Shown: positions 11,010 to 21,699, counted from the stretch's first letter. The stretch is DNA of 64,000 bases from Hippophae tibetana (GCA_037013495.1 CM072802.1:61685983-61749982), one strand, 5' to 3'. Notes: generated by a model not told the origin, from the sequence alone. Translations and numbers: made by a program.

Positions 11010-13174
11010 GGTTTAAGGTTGTACTTGGGGTTTGGGTAAAATTGGAAAAAAAGTTTGAGATAGGAAAGGAAACATGTTTCCTTAAAGGGGGAGAAGGAAT
11101 TATGATTACTTCTATTCTACAAATTGTTCTTATTTTATTCTCACTTTTCAGCCTAACCAAAAATAAAATTGAAAGAAATCAATTCTAATTCAATTCCATT
11201 TTAGTCAACCAAACGTAGGGCAATGTAATATTATCCTTACATATACAAAAATATACTAAATATTCTCTATAAAAATATATTCCACCTAATTCAAAACATG
11301 TCCCAATATACCGTCAACCAAGCAATTCTAGCATTTATTCAAGAACTTCAAGTTTAACATATACCAAATATCTCTAAATAAACTAACAAATTAATATAAC
11401 ACCAATAAAAAAATCCAAGTCTAAGAAGATGGAGAAATCAAAAGATTTTGGGAGGTATGTGTTACGTGTGATATTGTACTAAAGAATTATGATGCAATAT
11501 TTTTTCCTAAGTGTGTAAGAATCTCATCATCACCTCATGTCATTGAGCCACCATATCCTCTTGTTGGGTAAATATCTCAATACGATGATCCTGAGTTTAA
11601 ATTCGCTAACTGTGGACTTAATTTACGAACACTTTTGACATGGACAACAGATTAGAGTGAATATGGGATTGAGAATAGGAATGGAATGGAAACCTTTTTT
11701 GCGTTTGACCACTAGAATCAAAGAATAAATCATGATTGATATGTTTGGTTTACAATTGGAATAGAATGTAAAAAACTATATATTACCTTAACACTCATAT
11801 ATTCTGTAAAATTTAAATAATATTATTTAATTATTATTTTTTCGTTAGACAAAATAAATTATTGAAATTATTATTTTTCTTAATAATTATATCTTAAAAA
11901 TAAAATATATTATAAAAATTATTATTTTTCATAATAGGGTTTAGTATTTGAAGGTTTGGGATTTGGGATTTGGGGTTTAGTGTTTTGGGATTTTTGTTTC
12001 AGGCTTAGGGTTGAATTTGTCAGTTAAGGTTAAGGTTTAAAATTATTATTTTTCTAACTAGGGTTTAGGATTATGAGATTTTGTGGTTTATGATTTTGGG
12101 TTTATGGTTATATTTGTGGGTTAATGTTTAGGGTTAAAATTATTATTTTTCTAAATAAGGTTTAGGGTTGTGGGATTTTGGATTTGGGGTTTAGGGTTTA
12201 TGGTTTAAGGTTATAATTGTGGGTTATGGTTTAGGGTCAAAATTATTATTTTTCTAAATTGGATGTATGGTTTCGGGATTTGGGGTTTAGGGTTTTATTT
12301 GTGGGTTAAGGTTTAGAGTTAAAATTATTATTTTTCTAAATAGGGTATTGGTTATGGGATTTGGGGTTTATGTTATAGGGTTTAGGGTTTAGGTTTTAAG
12401 GTTTTGGATTATGTTTGTGGATTAAGGTTTAGTATTAAAATTATTATTTTTTGTACATAGGGTATAAGGTTTTGAGATTTGGGGTTTACGGTTTACGGTT
12501 ATATTTATGGGTTAAGGTTTAGGATTAAAACTATTATTTTTCTAAATATGGTTTAGGGTTGTGGGATTTGGGATTTGGGATATTGGATATAAGGTTTAAA
12601 GTTATATTTGTGGGTTAAGGTTTAGGGTTAAAATTATTATTTTTCTAAATAATGTTTAGGGTTTATGGTTAATGATATTGGGTTATGTTTGTGATTTAAG
12701 GTTTAGGGTTAAAATTATTATTTTTCTAAATATGATTTACGATTTTGTGATTTAGGGTTTAGAGTTTAGGGTTATATTTGTGTGTTAAGGTTTAGCGTTA
12801 AAATTATTACTTTTATAAATAGGGTTTAGGATTTATGGTTTTGGGATTTGGGAATAGGGATTTAGGGAATAAGGCTTAGGGTTTAGGATTGTACTTGGAG
12901 TGAGATTTGTGTAAAATTAGAAAACAAATTAGATGAGAATGAAATCATGATTCCTTAAGGGGGAGAAGGAATTGTGATTACTTCTTTTTTTAGGAATTGA
13001 TTTAATTTAATTCTCACTTTTCAGCCCAGCCATATATAAAACTAGATAGAATCAATTCTGATACAATTCCATTCTAGTCAACCAAACATTGGGTAGTGTA
13101 ATATTACCTTTACATATACAAAAATATACTCCACATTCTCTATCAAAATATTTTCCACCTAATCCAGAACATGT
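11010..13174 (+). repeat. Telomere-like spacer, array and second spacer, unit A
   Basis: Second block of the same composite repeat: spacer 11010-11934, TTTAGGG-type array 11935-12890, partial spacer 12891-13174. Each spacer opens with a GGGTAAAATTGGAAAA-like stretch and includes TCTCACTTTTCAGC. The last spacer breaks at ...ACATGTCCCA, where the 26S rDNA fragment begins. The full-length spacer continues ...CCCAATATACCGTCAACC, so the junction shares the bases CCCA. Confidence 0.83.
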
Positions 13175-13800
13175 CCCACTAATAGGGAACGTGAGCTGGG
13201 TTTAGACTCCTATTGGCAAATCTCCTTGCTATTGTTGTAAAAAAGAGACTCTGGTTTACCATTCTTATTATTTCCCGTTCTCGGGCCAGTATAGTGGATC
13301 TTTCCCATTATGTCCACTACTTCGCCTCTTTGTTGGACTGCCGGCTAGAAAACATCATCGGACGCAATCTAAGAATCCTTTCTATTTTAACTAAATAAAA
13401 ATAGAAAACCGTCATGAGACAGGTTCGTTTTACCCTACTGATGGCAGTGTCGCAATAGTAATTCAACCTAGTACGAGAGGAACCATTGATTCGCACAATT
13501 GGTCATCGCGCTTGGTTGAAAAGCCAGTGACGCGAAGCTACTGTGTGCTGGATTATGACTGAATGCCTCTAAGTCAGAATCCGGGCTAGAAACGATGCGT
13601 GTGCTTACCGCCCGTTTGGTGACCTACAGTAGGGGCCTCGGCCCCAAAAGGCGAGCGCCTTGAAGTGTAATTTCCATCGAGCGGCTGGTAGAATCCTTTG
13701 TAGATGACTTAAATACGTGACGGGGTATTGTAAGTGGTAAAGTGGCCTTGCTGCCACGATTTACTGAGATTCAGCCCTATGTCGCTTTGATTCGTCCCTC
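13175..13800 (+). pseudogene. 26S rRNA 3'-terminal pseudogene fragment, unit A
   Basis: Sequence of the 3' end of plant nuclear 26S rRNA. It includes AATAGGGAACGTGAGCTGGG (13180), GAGACAGGTTCGTTTTACCC (13416), the sarcin-ricin loop AGTACGAGAGGA (13470), GCCTCTAAGTCAGAATCCGG (13565) and CTTGAAGTGTAATTTCC (13659), ending near GATTCGTCCCTCCC (13789). It is not functional: a 202-bp insert splits it at 13208-13409, an expansion segment after AGGGGCCTCGGCCCC (~13632) is deleted, and many C-to-T or G-to-A changes are present. Only the last few hundred bases of 26S are represented. Confidence 0.93.
13208..13409 (+). other. 202-bp insertion in the 26S fragment, unit A
   Basis: Separates GGGTTTAGAC from CGTCATGAGACAGG, which are contiguous in 26S rRNA. 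It ends in an A-rich tail (ACTAAATAAAAATAGAAAAC), reminiscent of a retroposed insert. No clear target-site duplication or known family is recognisable. One 61-codon open frame spans it by chance. The unit B copy is 40947-41148. Confidence 0.7.
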
Positions 13801-13956
13801 CCCTCCCTTTTTTTATTTTTTCCATACACGTTGGGAGGCTTGTAAAGTGCCCACAAATGCACATACTGATCATTACACGTGAATGACTCATGACTCGTGA
13901 CGAAACAAAGACATAACAAGATATCCTTCCCTAATTTTTTTTTAAATAACCCAATT

Positions 13957-14165
13957 GGTTGGATTTGTGAGGCCGAACAGTACTTCGGATTCATGAACAT
14001 CACACCAGATCAACAGGTGCAGCTGGCTTCCTTCCATCTAGAAGGCATCGCCCTACAATGGCATTGATGGTTGCTTGCAAAGTTTCGTGGACCACTCACC
14101 TAGAGTGAGTTCACCAAGGCGGTGCAACTAAGGTTTGGTCCAACCGACTATGAAGACCCTTCAAA
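13957..14165 (+). pseudogene. Ty3/gypsy gag fragment, unit A
   Basis: Translates as GWICEAEQYFGF, then QQVQLASFHLEGIALQWH, FRGPLT and VQLRFGPTDYEDPS. This is the conserved core of plant Ty3/gypsy capsid (Retrotrans_gag family). Two in-frame stops replace expected residues: after ALQWH (14066) and after GPLT (14101). Homology ends at about 14165, after DYEDPS, where a different sequence starts. The piece is ~70 codons of a gag that normally runs to hundreds. It lies between the rDNA fragment and a glycosyltransferase-like fragment. Confidence 0.8.
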
Positions 14166-14175
14166 GAACCCAAGG

Positions 14176-14450
14176 CTAGCACCACCACCATCAACTCTTT
14201 TTCTTAACGTTATGATAAGTTGGTCGTCTGAGATCTTTGAAAAATTTGAAGTTCCAACCATTGGATTCTTCACCTTTGGTGCTTATTATGCTGCCATGGA
14301 GTACGCAACGAGGGAATCCTAACCTATAGATCTCAAAACCGACGAGAATCTTTTTTCTGGTTTACCCGAAGAAATGGCGATGGCTTATTCAGACACCAAG
14401 ATAAAGCCATGTGGATCAACACCACCTAGGCCTCCAGAACCGACCCATGA
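14176..14450 (+). pseudogene. Probable UDP-glycosyltransferase fragment, unit A
   Basis: The translation contains NVMISWSSEIFEKFEVPTIG, FFTFGAYYAAMEYA, then after a stop IDLKTDENLFSGLPEEMAMA and a proline-rich run (STPPRPPEPTH). The pattern of an acceptor-domain helix with 'EKF-VPT--FFTFGA' followed by 'LPGLPEEM' is what I know from plant family-1 glycosyltransferases that have a proline-rich insert. The C-terminal PSPG sugar-donor box is absent. One in-frame stop at 14320 breaks it. It is a fragment, not a gene. The assignment rests on recalled family patterns and needs a protein search. Confidence 0.5.
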
Positions 14451-15832
14451 ATCAAGTTTTTCTCCTTTAGCTGGACTACCTCATAATGGGCTTGGATTTG
14501 GGCCATTATCTGGGTCTATTGTTCCCACCCATAAAGAAAATGCTACTCCAAGTATTAATGTTAGTGTTGGGCCATTATATGGAATTGCTAGTGTTATTGT
14601 TAGGAGGCCCAATTGGTTAAGAGGCTTAATTCGTTGGGGTACCAGATGCGCGGTTTCTCATATCCCTTATGTTTCTGGTTGTGGTACTTACAAGCCTTGT
14701 TGATGAGGTGCCTAAGGTTTCAACTATCGGAGGTGAAAGAAGAGGCAAAAACTTTCTTCTCTGCTCCTTTCACATTATGAAAGCTAGATTCAAAGGGGTT
14801 TCTGTTTGTTCATAAAAAAATGGCTGATAAGCATCAGCAACCAACTATTATTCAAAAGTTTGTTGGGTAGCTCCATCTGACTTCTGGCAACATGAATGTT
14901 TAGGTCGATACCTTGGGTATAAATTTTTGCTATCAATGTCATGGTAGATTCCAGTTCTAAAAAAGTCGTTGAAGGTTAAGATTCAGTGCCTAAAGCAAGT
15001 CAACAGGAAACTAAGACTTCGCTGCTTCCTTTAGAGGCCAAGAGTAACCCTAATGTCTTGCACTCTGATCAGGTTTTCGAACCCCATAATGGTTCCCTTA
15101 ATTAATCTCCCTATTTTTCCTCAATTCTCCCTCAACAGGGAGACTCTAGGAACGTTCATCAACAATCACACGGTGTTAACTCACTCAGGGGTAATGGTGA
15201 AAGCAACTACTCTTTTTTTATTGCTCACCTAACCCCTGAAAACTCTAACATTAATACTACTGGAAATGAGCATCCATCATTAGGGAAAGTGGCTATTATG
15301 AATAATGAATAGTAAGATAAAGTTGATGCTAGACTACCAGATAAGTTAAAGGGTCATCTCCACAACCACAATCCTATTGATGAATTTGCAACACTTTCAG
15401 TTGTTGGTCAAAATAATAGAGCTTTTTGGAGGGATTTTAACAACTGTAAGCATAAAATGTAATCCAATACTTGCGGTTGGTTTTGGGGATTTAGCTCCCG
15501 TATCCTCAACCATGTCTTTCAAACTATTAGAAAATAGCTTGATGCAGCATCTTAAGAATAGTAAACGTGACAACATCCTCTCTGATTTCCTTATTGATAG
15601 CCAAACACTAGCTAATGATCAAAGTGGTGCTTTGGTGGGGACAAGGCATGGTCAAAGAAGAAATAATATGTCTGGCATCATGTATTTTGTAATAACAGAG
15701 CTTCAACTAGTTGGTAGTGAAATTGGTTTCCAAGAACTCATACTAACAAGCTCTATCAATTTACATCCTTTGCATAGCTATGTTGATCCTTTTACATGCT
15801 TACATTTGCAAACGAGTGAACATTCATAGACC
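14451..15832 (+). other. Unassigned fragment region, possibly LINE-derived, unit A
   Basis: No intact gene is seen. Several open stretches (14374-14703, 15000-15311, 15377-15829) have codon-like texture. Around 15405 one frame reads GQNNRAFWRDFNNCKHK, vaguely like the start of a plant LINE endonuclease domain, preceded by a low-complexity N/S-rich linker as in LINE ORF1 proteins. The evidence is weak. The copy in unit B is 42190-43571. Confidence 0.3.
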
Positions 15833-16020
15833 CAAACATACTAGAAAGGCTTGAAACATGATCCTAACAACCAAGAATTGCTTTGGGTACTTTTCGATGA
15901 ATTAAAAGAGAGACAGGCTAAAATAGTGTAGATCCTGAAATTCAAAACATCCTCTCGAACTCTATCATGAGACAAGCATTGGTCGATTTCTAAGAAAATC
16001 CTAAGTTTGCATAGAAGGAA
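15833..16020 (+). pseudogene. HOP/STI1 co-chaperone C-terminal fragment, unit A
   Basis: Translates in pieces as QTY*KGLKHDPNNQELL, then DELKERQAK, then after a one-base frameshift DPEIQNILSNSIMRQALVDF, then *ENPKFA*KE. This is the order found in the C-terminus of plant Hsp70-Hsp90 organising proteins: the end of TPR2B, a linker, then the second STI1/DP domain. About 20 codons between NQELL and DELKERQ are missing. The stops at 15842, 15991 and 16012 sit where family members have Q, consistent with CAA/CAG to TAA/TAG transitions. It is non-functional and is a fragment of a cellular gene captured among transposon remnants. Confidence 0.75.
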
Positions 16021-16110
16021 AAATTCAATGACAGAGTTGATTATAATTGGATTGATAGCCTCAAAGCATATATTAGATATGATAATAAATAATATTGCTT
16101 ATAATTTTAC

Positions 16111-16451
16111 CAAATCATACCCAACTTTATCCTTGAGGACAAAAATTCTAAAAGAGAGAAGAAATGATATGTGCTGATTTGAGTGGCTTAACGCACAGAC
16201 AAACACACATGGACACAGGTCGTTTCACTAGCACAGAGGTGGTTACACGGTGGAGAAGGGGACCACTAGGTCGATAGGGGGATATGCTCATGTTTTCCAT
16301 TCAAGCACTTTCTTCTGCCTTCTCCAATCTTCTTGTAAGGCTATATATATATAGCCAATGAGATGGAATACAAAATATCATAATATTATACAAATCAACT
16401 TTCATCCTCACTGTTTCTTCTTCTTCTATTTCTCTGAAATTACTCATAACA
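16111..16451 (+). mobile_element. Ty3/gypsy pol tail, polypurine tract and LTR start, unit A
   Basis: Reads QIIPNFILEDKNSKREKK and then a stop (16165). The 'P-F-LEDK' ending is typical of plant gypsy polyproteins. The purine run AAAAGAGAGAAGAAA directly precedes TGATATGTG, a plausible LTR start that overlaps the stop codon. About 175 bp later is an 18-bp palindrome GGCTATATATATATAGCC (16339-16356) that could hold the LTR TATA box. The LTR end is not clear; I place it near 16451 only tentatively. Confidence 0.45.
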
Positions 16452-17362
16452 GGAAATGGCTTAAAAACCAGGGGAGAAAAAAAGATTATTCGGAATATTT
16501 CTCTGGTTTTCAGGGTAGGGAAAAGCTGGAAGATGAACTTCCATAAAGGGAACTCAACTCTAAGCAAAAAGAGAGCAATTTCTATAAAACATGCCCGGCT
16601 CTTACTTCCCCCCTTAATGATCGTATATTCCTATATCATTTTTTTTCCTTAAAATTGTTCATTAACTACTTAATTTCCTAAAGATTACAGAAAAAGTACT
16701 ACGTACAAGCATGTGAAATGGAGTCCGACAACTGTAGATTGTAGAGAACAAACTTGGAAATTGTTATTATATTTAATTTACAGATTAAAAAAGCAAAGAG
16801 ACTTATCTGATAGTTATCAAATGGTAAAATAAATTCAAGCCACAACACAAAATGAAGCAAAATAGCAATAATACTGTTCAGTTCATGGACATATATATCC
16901 GCTCAACATATATGCCCTTGCAATGTCCCCCCTATTTCATGTTTAATGCTAAATTGCAGTGACCTTTGCCCTGCCAAAATACCAAGTATCACAATTCTAT
17001 TAGATAGGCTCCGCTCCCTCTAAATGTATTTGATGCAACAATTATTTGTGCATTTCTTCCCCCATTCTGTGGTTGCTTCATGAATCAATGAGTAATAAGT
17101 TAGCTATTTACCGTTAGATGCCTGAGTTGACGAAGGTGATGCATAAGTATGTGACCTGCCGTAGGAAAACAACTAGTGTCATTAGTCTTCTGAATTGCTG
17201 TAACCTGGAAATTATCCTTGCCGATGATGTTTAATGGGTTGCATTGTAGTTCTCTCAAAAGTAAATGGCTGAAAAAACATCTTTGTCTTCAATCACAACC
17301 CAGTATGGAATTGTGTTTAGATCACTTCGATCTTTAAACTATGAAAGCAACCAAGGAGGATT
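16452..17362. other. Intergenic region 3' of the TPS gene, unit A
   Basis: AT-rich sequence downstream of the TPS stop codon on the minus strand; it should hold the TPS 3' UTR and polyadenylation region. No gene, RNA or repeat is recognised. The unit B counterpart is 44191-45101. Confidence 0.5.
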
Positions 17363-20300
17363 TTAAGGGGAGACTTCTCTTTCAGGATCTGAGGAAGGAG
17401 AAGGATCAGAAGCCTCTGCTAAAGCTTCAAGCATGTTTATAACCTCAACCGTGTCATCCAAATAGTATTTGGCCTTGCTTGGTTTCTGTCCAACGGTGCA
17501 TGCAAAGATGGAAGTATTAGAGGAGAGAACACCATTATTCATTGCATTTCCAATTATCTCAAACATGTCCTCGTCTGATCTATCATCACCAATGCATAGT
17601 ACAAAATCAGCCTGCCTTCCACTATCAGCCATTGATGTGAAGATCTTTTCTGCAACCATTCCTTTACTGACTCCCTATGAATCAGAAACAAACAAAATTT
17701 ATTGATCATGTTTTCGTTATTGTCGAGGCATCAGTCACATATTACTAGTGGTAAACAGGCAATCCATTTACAGAAAATAAGAAAATAAGGTGACCCATGT
17801 ATAAAGTCATGAACGAAATGACAACAGTGAATGCACATTAAAAAATATAAAATCAACAAAGCTACTTTTTCCAGATACAATCACATCCAAGCTCACAAGA
17901 ATGCTTCCTAAAATGATCCCAGTGTTATGCTAGCTGAGGTTATGTTAATTTATCAGTCAACTAAAAACCTCTTGAAAATTTTCTTCAGACCTTTTCGAAA
18001 AAACAAATACAATTAAGGGGCATAATACTGTTGAATTACGAATGATGATGTGAATGAGCTCATAGAAGATTGCATATGGAATAACATGTATCTTCTTTGG
18101 TCTAAGCACCACTGTTCTTGCGAGATCATAAGACAATATAGAAGATAGTAGTTATGTAGTAAACAGTTTGTCCATTTCATGGAGGTGAACATCAGTTGAC
18201 TTCTCCACATTACAATGTTAAATAATAACCTTGAATGAAGCGTCAAATTCATATCTAGCTAGTACAATGCACCTAATGAGGTCACTTCTGAGCCTTTTTT
18301 TATGTTCCATTATTTACTTAACTGCACAGTATCAACTAATAAGCAGTTAATAAAACTCTATGCAGTGAATTTTGTGGTACCCCATATTGCAAAAATCATT
18401 TTGCAACAATAACCTTCTAACCCATTAATAATATGGGCAAACAAAAATGAATATCTCCTGATAAGAGGATGAAGCAACCAAATATACAGTACATACATTT
18501 GTCTAAGTGCATGCACAGATGTGTGCACGTGTCTATAAGGAGATTATGCAAAATAATGGAAGTATGCTTCCACCGTTTCCCCATCAAACAAAATGATCTT
18601 CTAAACATTGACAGGGACTCCAATTGTTTAGAAAATTTTAAAACGAACCTTGCAGTCTAACTCTGGCTATAACTACAATGAACATGAGCCAAAAAAATTA
18701 GGTTTGTGATTTAAAAGAGGTGAAAGGACTCACTAAGAAAGGGGACTCTTAACGCTTTTGGAAATGACATGCTTAACTATCATAATGAATGAGGATAAAT
18801 ATTGCTTTGAGAATTTAGAAACCAAAGTGTAATATGGCTACTAACCTGTGGCTTTACTTCTACAATGCACTGACCACTTTTCACAGCCACTGGTTCATTT
18901 GCTAGAACACACTCTAAATGGTCCAGCATCTCCTTGGCCTGGCAAGACCCAAAACCAGGGTCTGCATCTTGATGATGCCACACTAAGGCACTTTCCTTCA
19001 TTTCAATGTAAGAGCCATCCGTTGATTCCGTGTACAACTTCATAACTGGCTCAGCCATCTGTATCCATCCAAAATCACTACCTTGCCCACAAATCTCCCA
19101 ATCCTTGTCAGCTGACCACCTAACAAATCAACAAGTTTAGGCACATGTAATAATACAAGTACAAATGACAAACAAGGATAATAAGCAAAAGAGATAAGCA
19201 TACCTCATAAAATAACCATGCTCAGCAGCAATCCCTAATTTCTTGCAAGGAGAAAACCACTTGCCCAAACTATCCCTTCCTCTTCCACTGACGATGAAAA
19301 GATTGTTTTTTACGTCATCACAAAGCATGCTTAACATGGACATAACTTGTCCACTTGGTATCTTATTGATGGACGTTTGAGGCATCACAGTGCCATCATA
19401 ATCCAAAAGTATGGCCCGACTTTTAGACCTTGAATAAGCAGATAGAATAGCATCAATAGACAACTTTCTGAAATTAGGATCAAGAGCTACAACCCTGAAA
19501 CCAAAGCTCAAACCAATACCCCAGCAACGTCTTATAAAATGGTCTCTGCATGTCCTTTCCATATCTTGGAAAAAGCTTCGCGACCAATACACTACATCAT
19601 GTGTACTAACATATCTATAATGCTTCTCATGTCGCAACTGTTTCTCAGAATCAGCCAAAGAAATTGCCTCATTCATTGCCTCAGCAGTAGCTTCAACATT
19701 CCATGGGTTAATCCGAATCGCACCACTCAATGAAGGGGAACATCCAATGAACTCTGAAACTACTAGCATGCTCTTATTGGGTCCATTTGATTCAGAATTA
19801 GGATCTGACCCTGGGATTCCTTGCCTGCAGATAATGTACTCATAAGGAGTAAGATTCATCCCATCCCTCACTGCAGTAACCACAACACACTCAGCAATGG
19901 TGTAATATGCAGCTCTTTCATTGAGAGAGACTGGTCTATCAATGAAAACTATTGGTTGATAACCAGAATAACCAAAATTCTGATTAATTCTGTTGCAGCT
20001 TTCTTGAATTTCAGCCTGTATTTCTTCAAGGTCCTTGCCTCTTCCTCTGGCAGGGTTTGCAATCTGCACCAAAACTGCCTTCCCCTGCCACTTTGGATGC
20101 TGCTTCAGCATCTGTTCCATTGATAATAGCTTCAGATTCACACCTTTAAATATGTCCATATCATCAACACCAAGCAGCACAGTTTTTCCTTTAAATTGTT
20201 GCTTGAGTTCTGCTACCCTCCACTCTTTATCTGCATGTCTCAACACTGATTCAATTTGACCCATGTGAATCCCAACAGGCATTATTTTAATTCCAACTGT

Positions 20301-21185
20301 TCTACCATAGTATTCCAATCCAATATAGCCCCTTTTTGATTGATACTCCAGACCTAGCATCCGACTACAACAAGACAGGAAATGCCGAGCATAGTCAAAA
20401 GTGTGAAAACCAATAAGGTCTGCATTCAAAAGAGACTTAAGGATCTCTTCCCTCACAGGTAGAGTCCTATAAATCTCTGACGACGGAAATGGGCTGTGAA
20501 GAAAAAACCCCATCCTCAGTCTGTTGAATCTTCTCCTCAAAAAGGTTGGTAGAACCATTAAATGATAATCATGAACCCAAACATAGTCATCATCAGGATT
20601 TATAACCTCAATCACTCTCTGTGAGAAAATCTTATTTGCTGCCACATAAGCCTCCCATAAAGATCTATCAAACCGCCCTCCATGATTTGCCAAAAACGGA
20701 AGCATGTAGTGGAAGAGAGGCCACAAATGCTGCTTGCAGAACCCATGATAGAATTTTTCCAAAATGTCAGGGGGCAAAAAAGCTGGAACACACTTAAACC
20801 TGTCCAACAAAAGCTGTGATACATCATCTTGTTCATTGGAATCAATCTCAACCTTCAAAGACCCAACATACAAAACCTCCATATCATCAGGAAGACCATC
20901 CTTTAACTGTAATAGCAAAGAGTCCTCATCCCAACTAAAACTCCACCCTTTATTGTCAGGTCTACGTTTAGCCTTTACTGGGAGTTGATTAGCAACAATG
21001 ATCAAACGGTCTTGGACAACTGATGAAGGAACATCTGAGGTCACACTACTGGCCTGATCGTCATCAAGCTCTGATATAACACCAGCAACGGTCATTACTC
21101 GAGGAAGTCGCTTCTTTTCACGAGGCATCACAGGAAAGTTCCCGGATGCTAGATCTAAAAGATTTGTATACGATCTGGACATCAT
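17363..21185 (-). CDS. TPS7: Class II trehalose-6-phosphate synthase-like protein (TPS7-like), unit A
   Basis: Three coding exons, join of 21185-19204, 19119-18846 and 17674-17363 on the minus strand. Both introns are GT-AG: 84 bp splitting R661, and 1171 bp in phase 0 after Q752. The product is 855 residues, normal for plant class II TPS. It starts with the class II N-terminus MMSRSYTNLLDLASGNFP. A family-20 glycosyltransferase domain follows (about 58-545; HDYHLMVLP, HSPFPSSEIYR, RDGMNL at 440-445 with D441 and E449). A trehalose-phosphatase-like domain is at about 590-840, with LDYDGT (D595, D597) and GDDRSDEDMF (D782-D788). At the donor-phosphate site the sequence is GVDDMDIFKG (339-348): D342 replaces the Arg of active synthases, while K347 is kept. 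Class II members are mostly regarded as regulatory, T6P/SnRK1-linked proteins with little synthase activity. Closest recalled match is Arabidopsis TPS7. Confidence 0.95.
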
Positions 21186-21284
21186 TTTCGCTAACTTTTA
21201 AAGGATACGAAGACCAACACGAAAGTCTTTTCACAATATCTCAGAAACCAAACCCAATATTGCTTTCTCCTTGAATCAATAAAA

Positions 21285-21335
21285 TTAAGCAGGATCTCTA
21301 ACGAGTATCACATCAATAGCTTCAATCCAAATCAT
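21285..21335 (-). CDS. Upstream ORF (16 codons) in the TPS leader, unit A
   Basis: ATG at 21335, reading MIWIEAIDVILVRDPA and then TAA, ending 100 bp before the TPS start. A minimal ATG-TGA pair overlaps it in another frame. If the leader is transcribed as inferred, ribosomes meet these start codons first, so they could lower TPS translation. I do not recognise the peptide as a known conserved uORF. Confidence 0.4.
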   Translation of the reverse strand: MIWIEAIDVILVRDPA

Positions 21336-21364
21336 AAACTATTTTTTAACGACCTGAGCTGACC

Positions 21365-21589
21365 CTGTAATAATAGTAATAATAAAAACAATACCGATTT
21401 CTATATGAGAACCAAGCACAGCTAACGACCCATAAACATCATATCTATACACCAAAAACTGCAGGTAACCAAATCTAAAAGTTATAATTCTATATACAAC
21501 AGCCAAATTTGATATAAATTATACCATACGATGTAGTGGACGAAAACTCAAAACAAATAAATAAATAAGAAGAAGAACCAAACGTGTAC
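21365..21589 (-). other. Probable 5'-UTR intron of TPS, unit A
   Basis: On the minus strand, TTGTAG|GTACACG near 21590 makes a plausible donor, and a pyrimidine/AT-rich ...ATTATTACAG|GGTCAG near 21365 makes a plausible acceptor, giving a 225-bp intron upstream of the uORF and start codon. This is inferred from splice-site context only. The unit B equivalent is 49104-49328. Confidence 0.4.
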
Positions 21590-21699
21590 CTACAACAGCG
21601 TTGAAGTAGCAAATTTTGAACTTTCCAGCAAAACTTTGGATCTGTATAATGAATTAACATAAATCGAATACTAACTCGGGCTAAATAGCAACTAAAGAA

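Noticed and set aside
13208..13409. Group I intron or R2-type element in the 26S fragment
   Set aside because: The position is not the R2 target. At 202 bp no intron core or reverse transcriptase is visible, and the 5' exon does not end in U as group I splicing needs. Kept only as an unclassified insertion.
13175..16451. Helitron as carrier of the captured fragments
   Set aside because: I looked for a 5' TC start and a 3' hairpin followed by CTRR at plausible edges and found no convincing pair, so the carrier type is left open.
17675..18845. Extra coding exons or a nested gene in TPS intron 2 (open frames at 18013-18252 and 18417-18623)
   Set aside because: The protein is continuous across exons 1-3 without them, phases match, and the translations resemble nothing known; they are intron noise.
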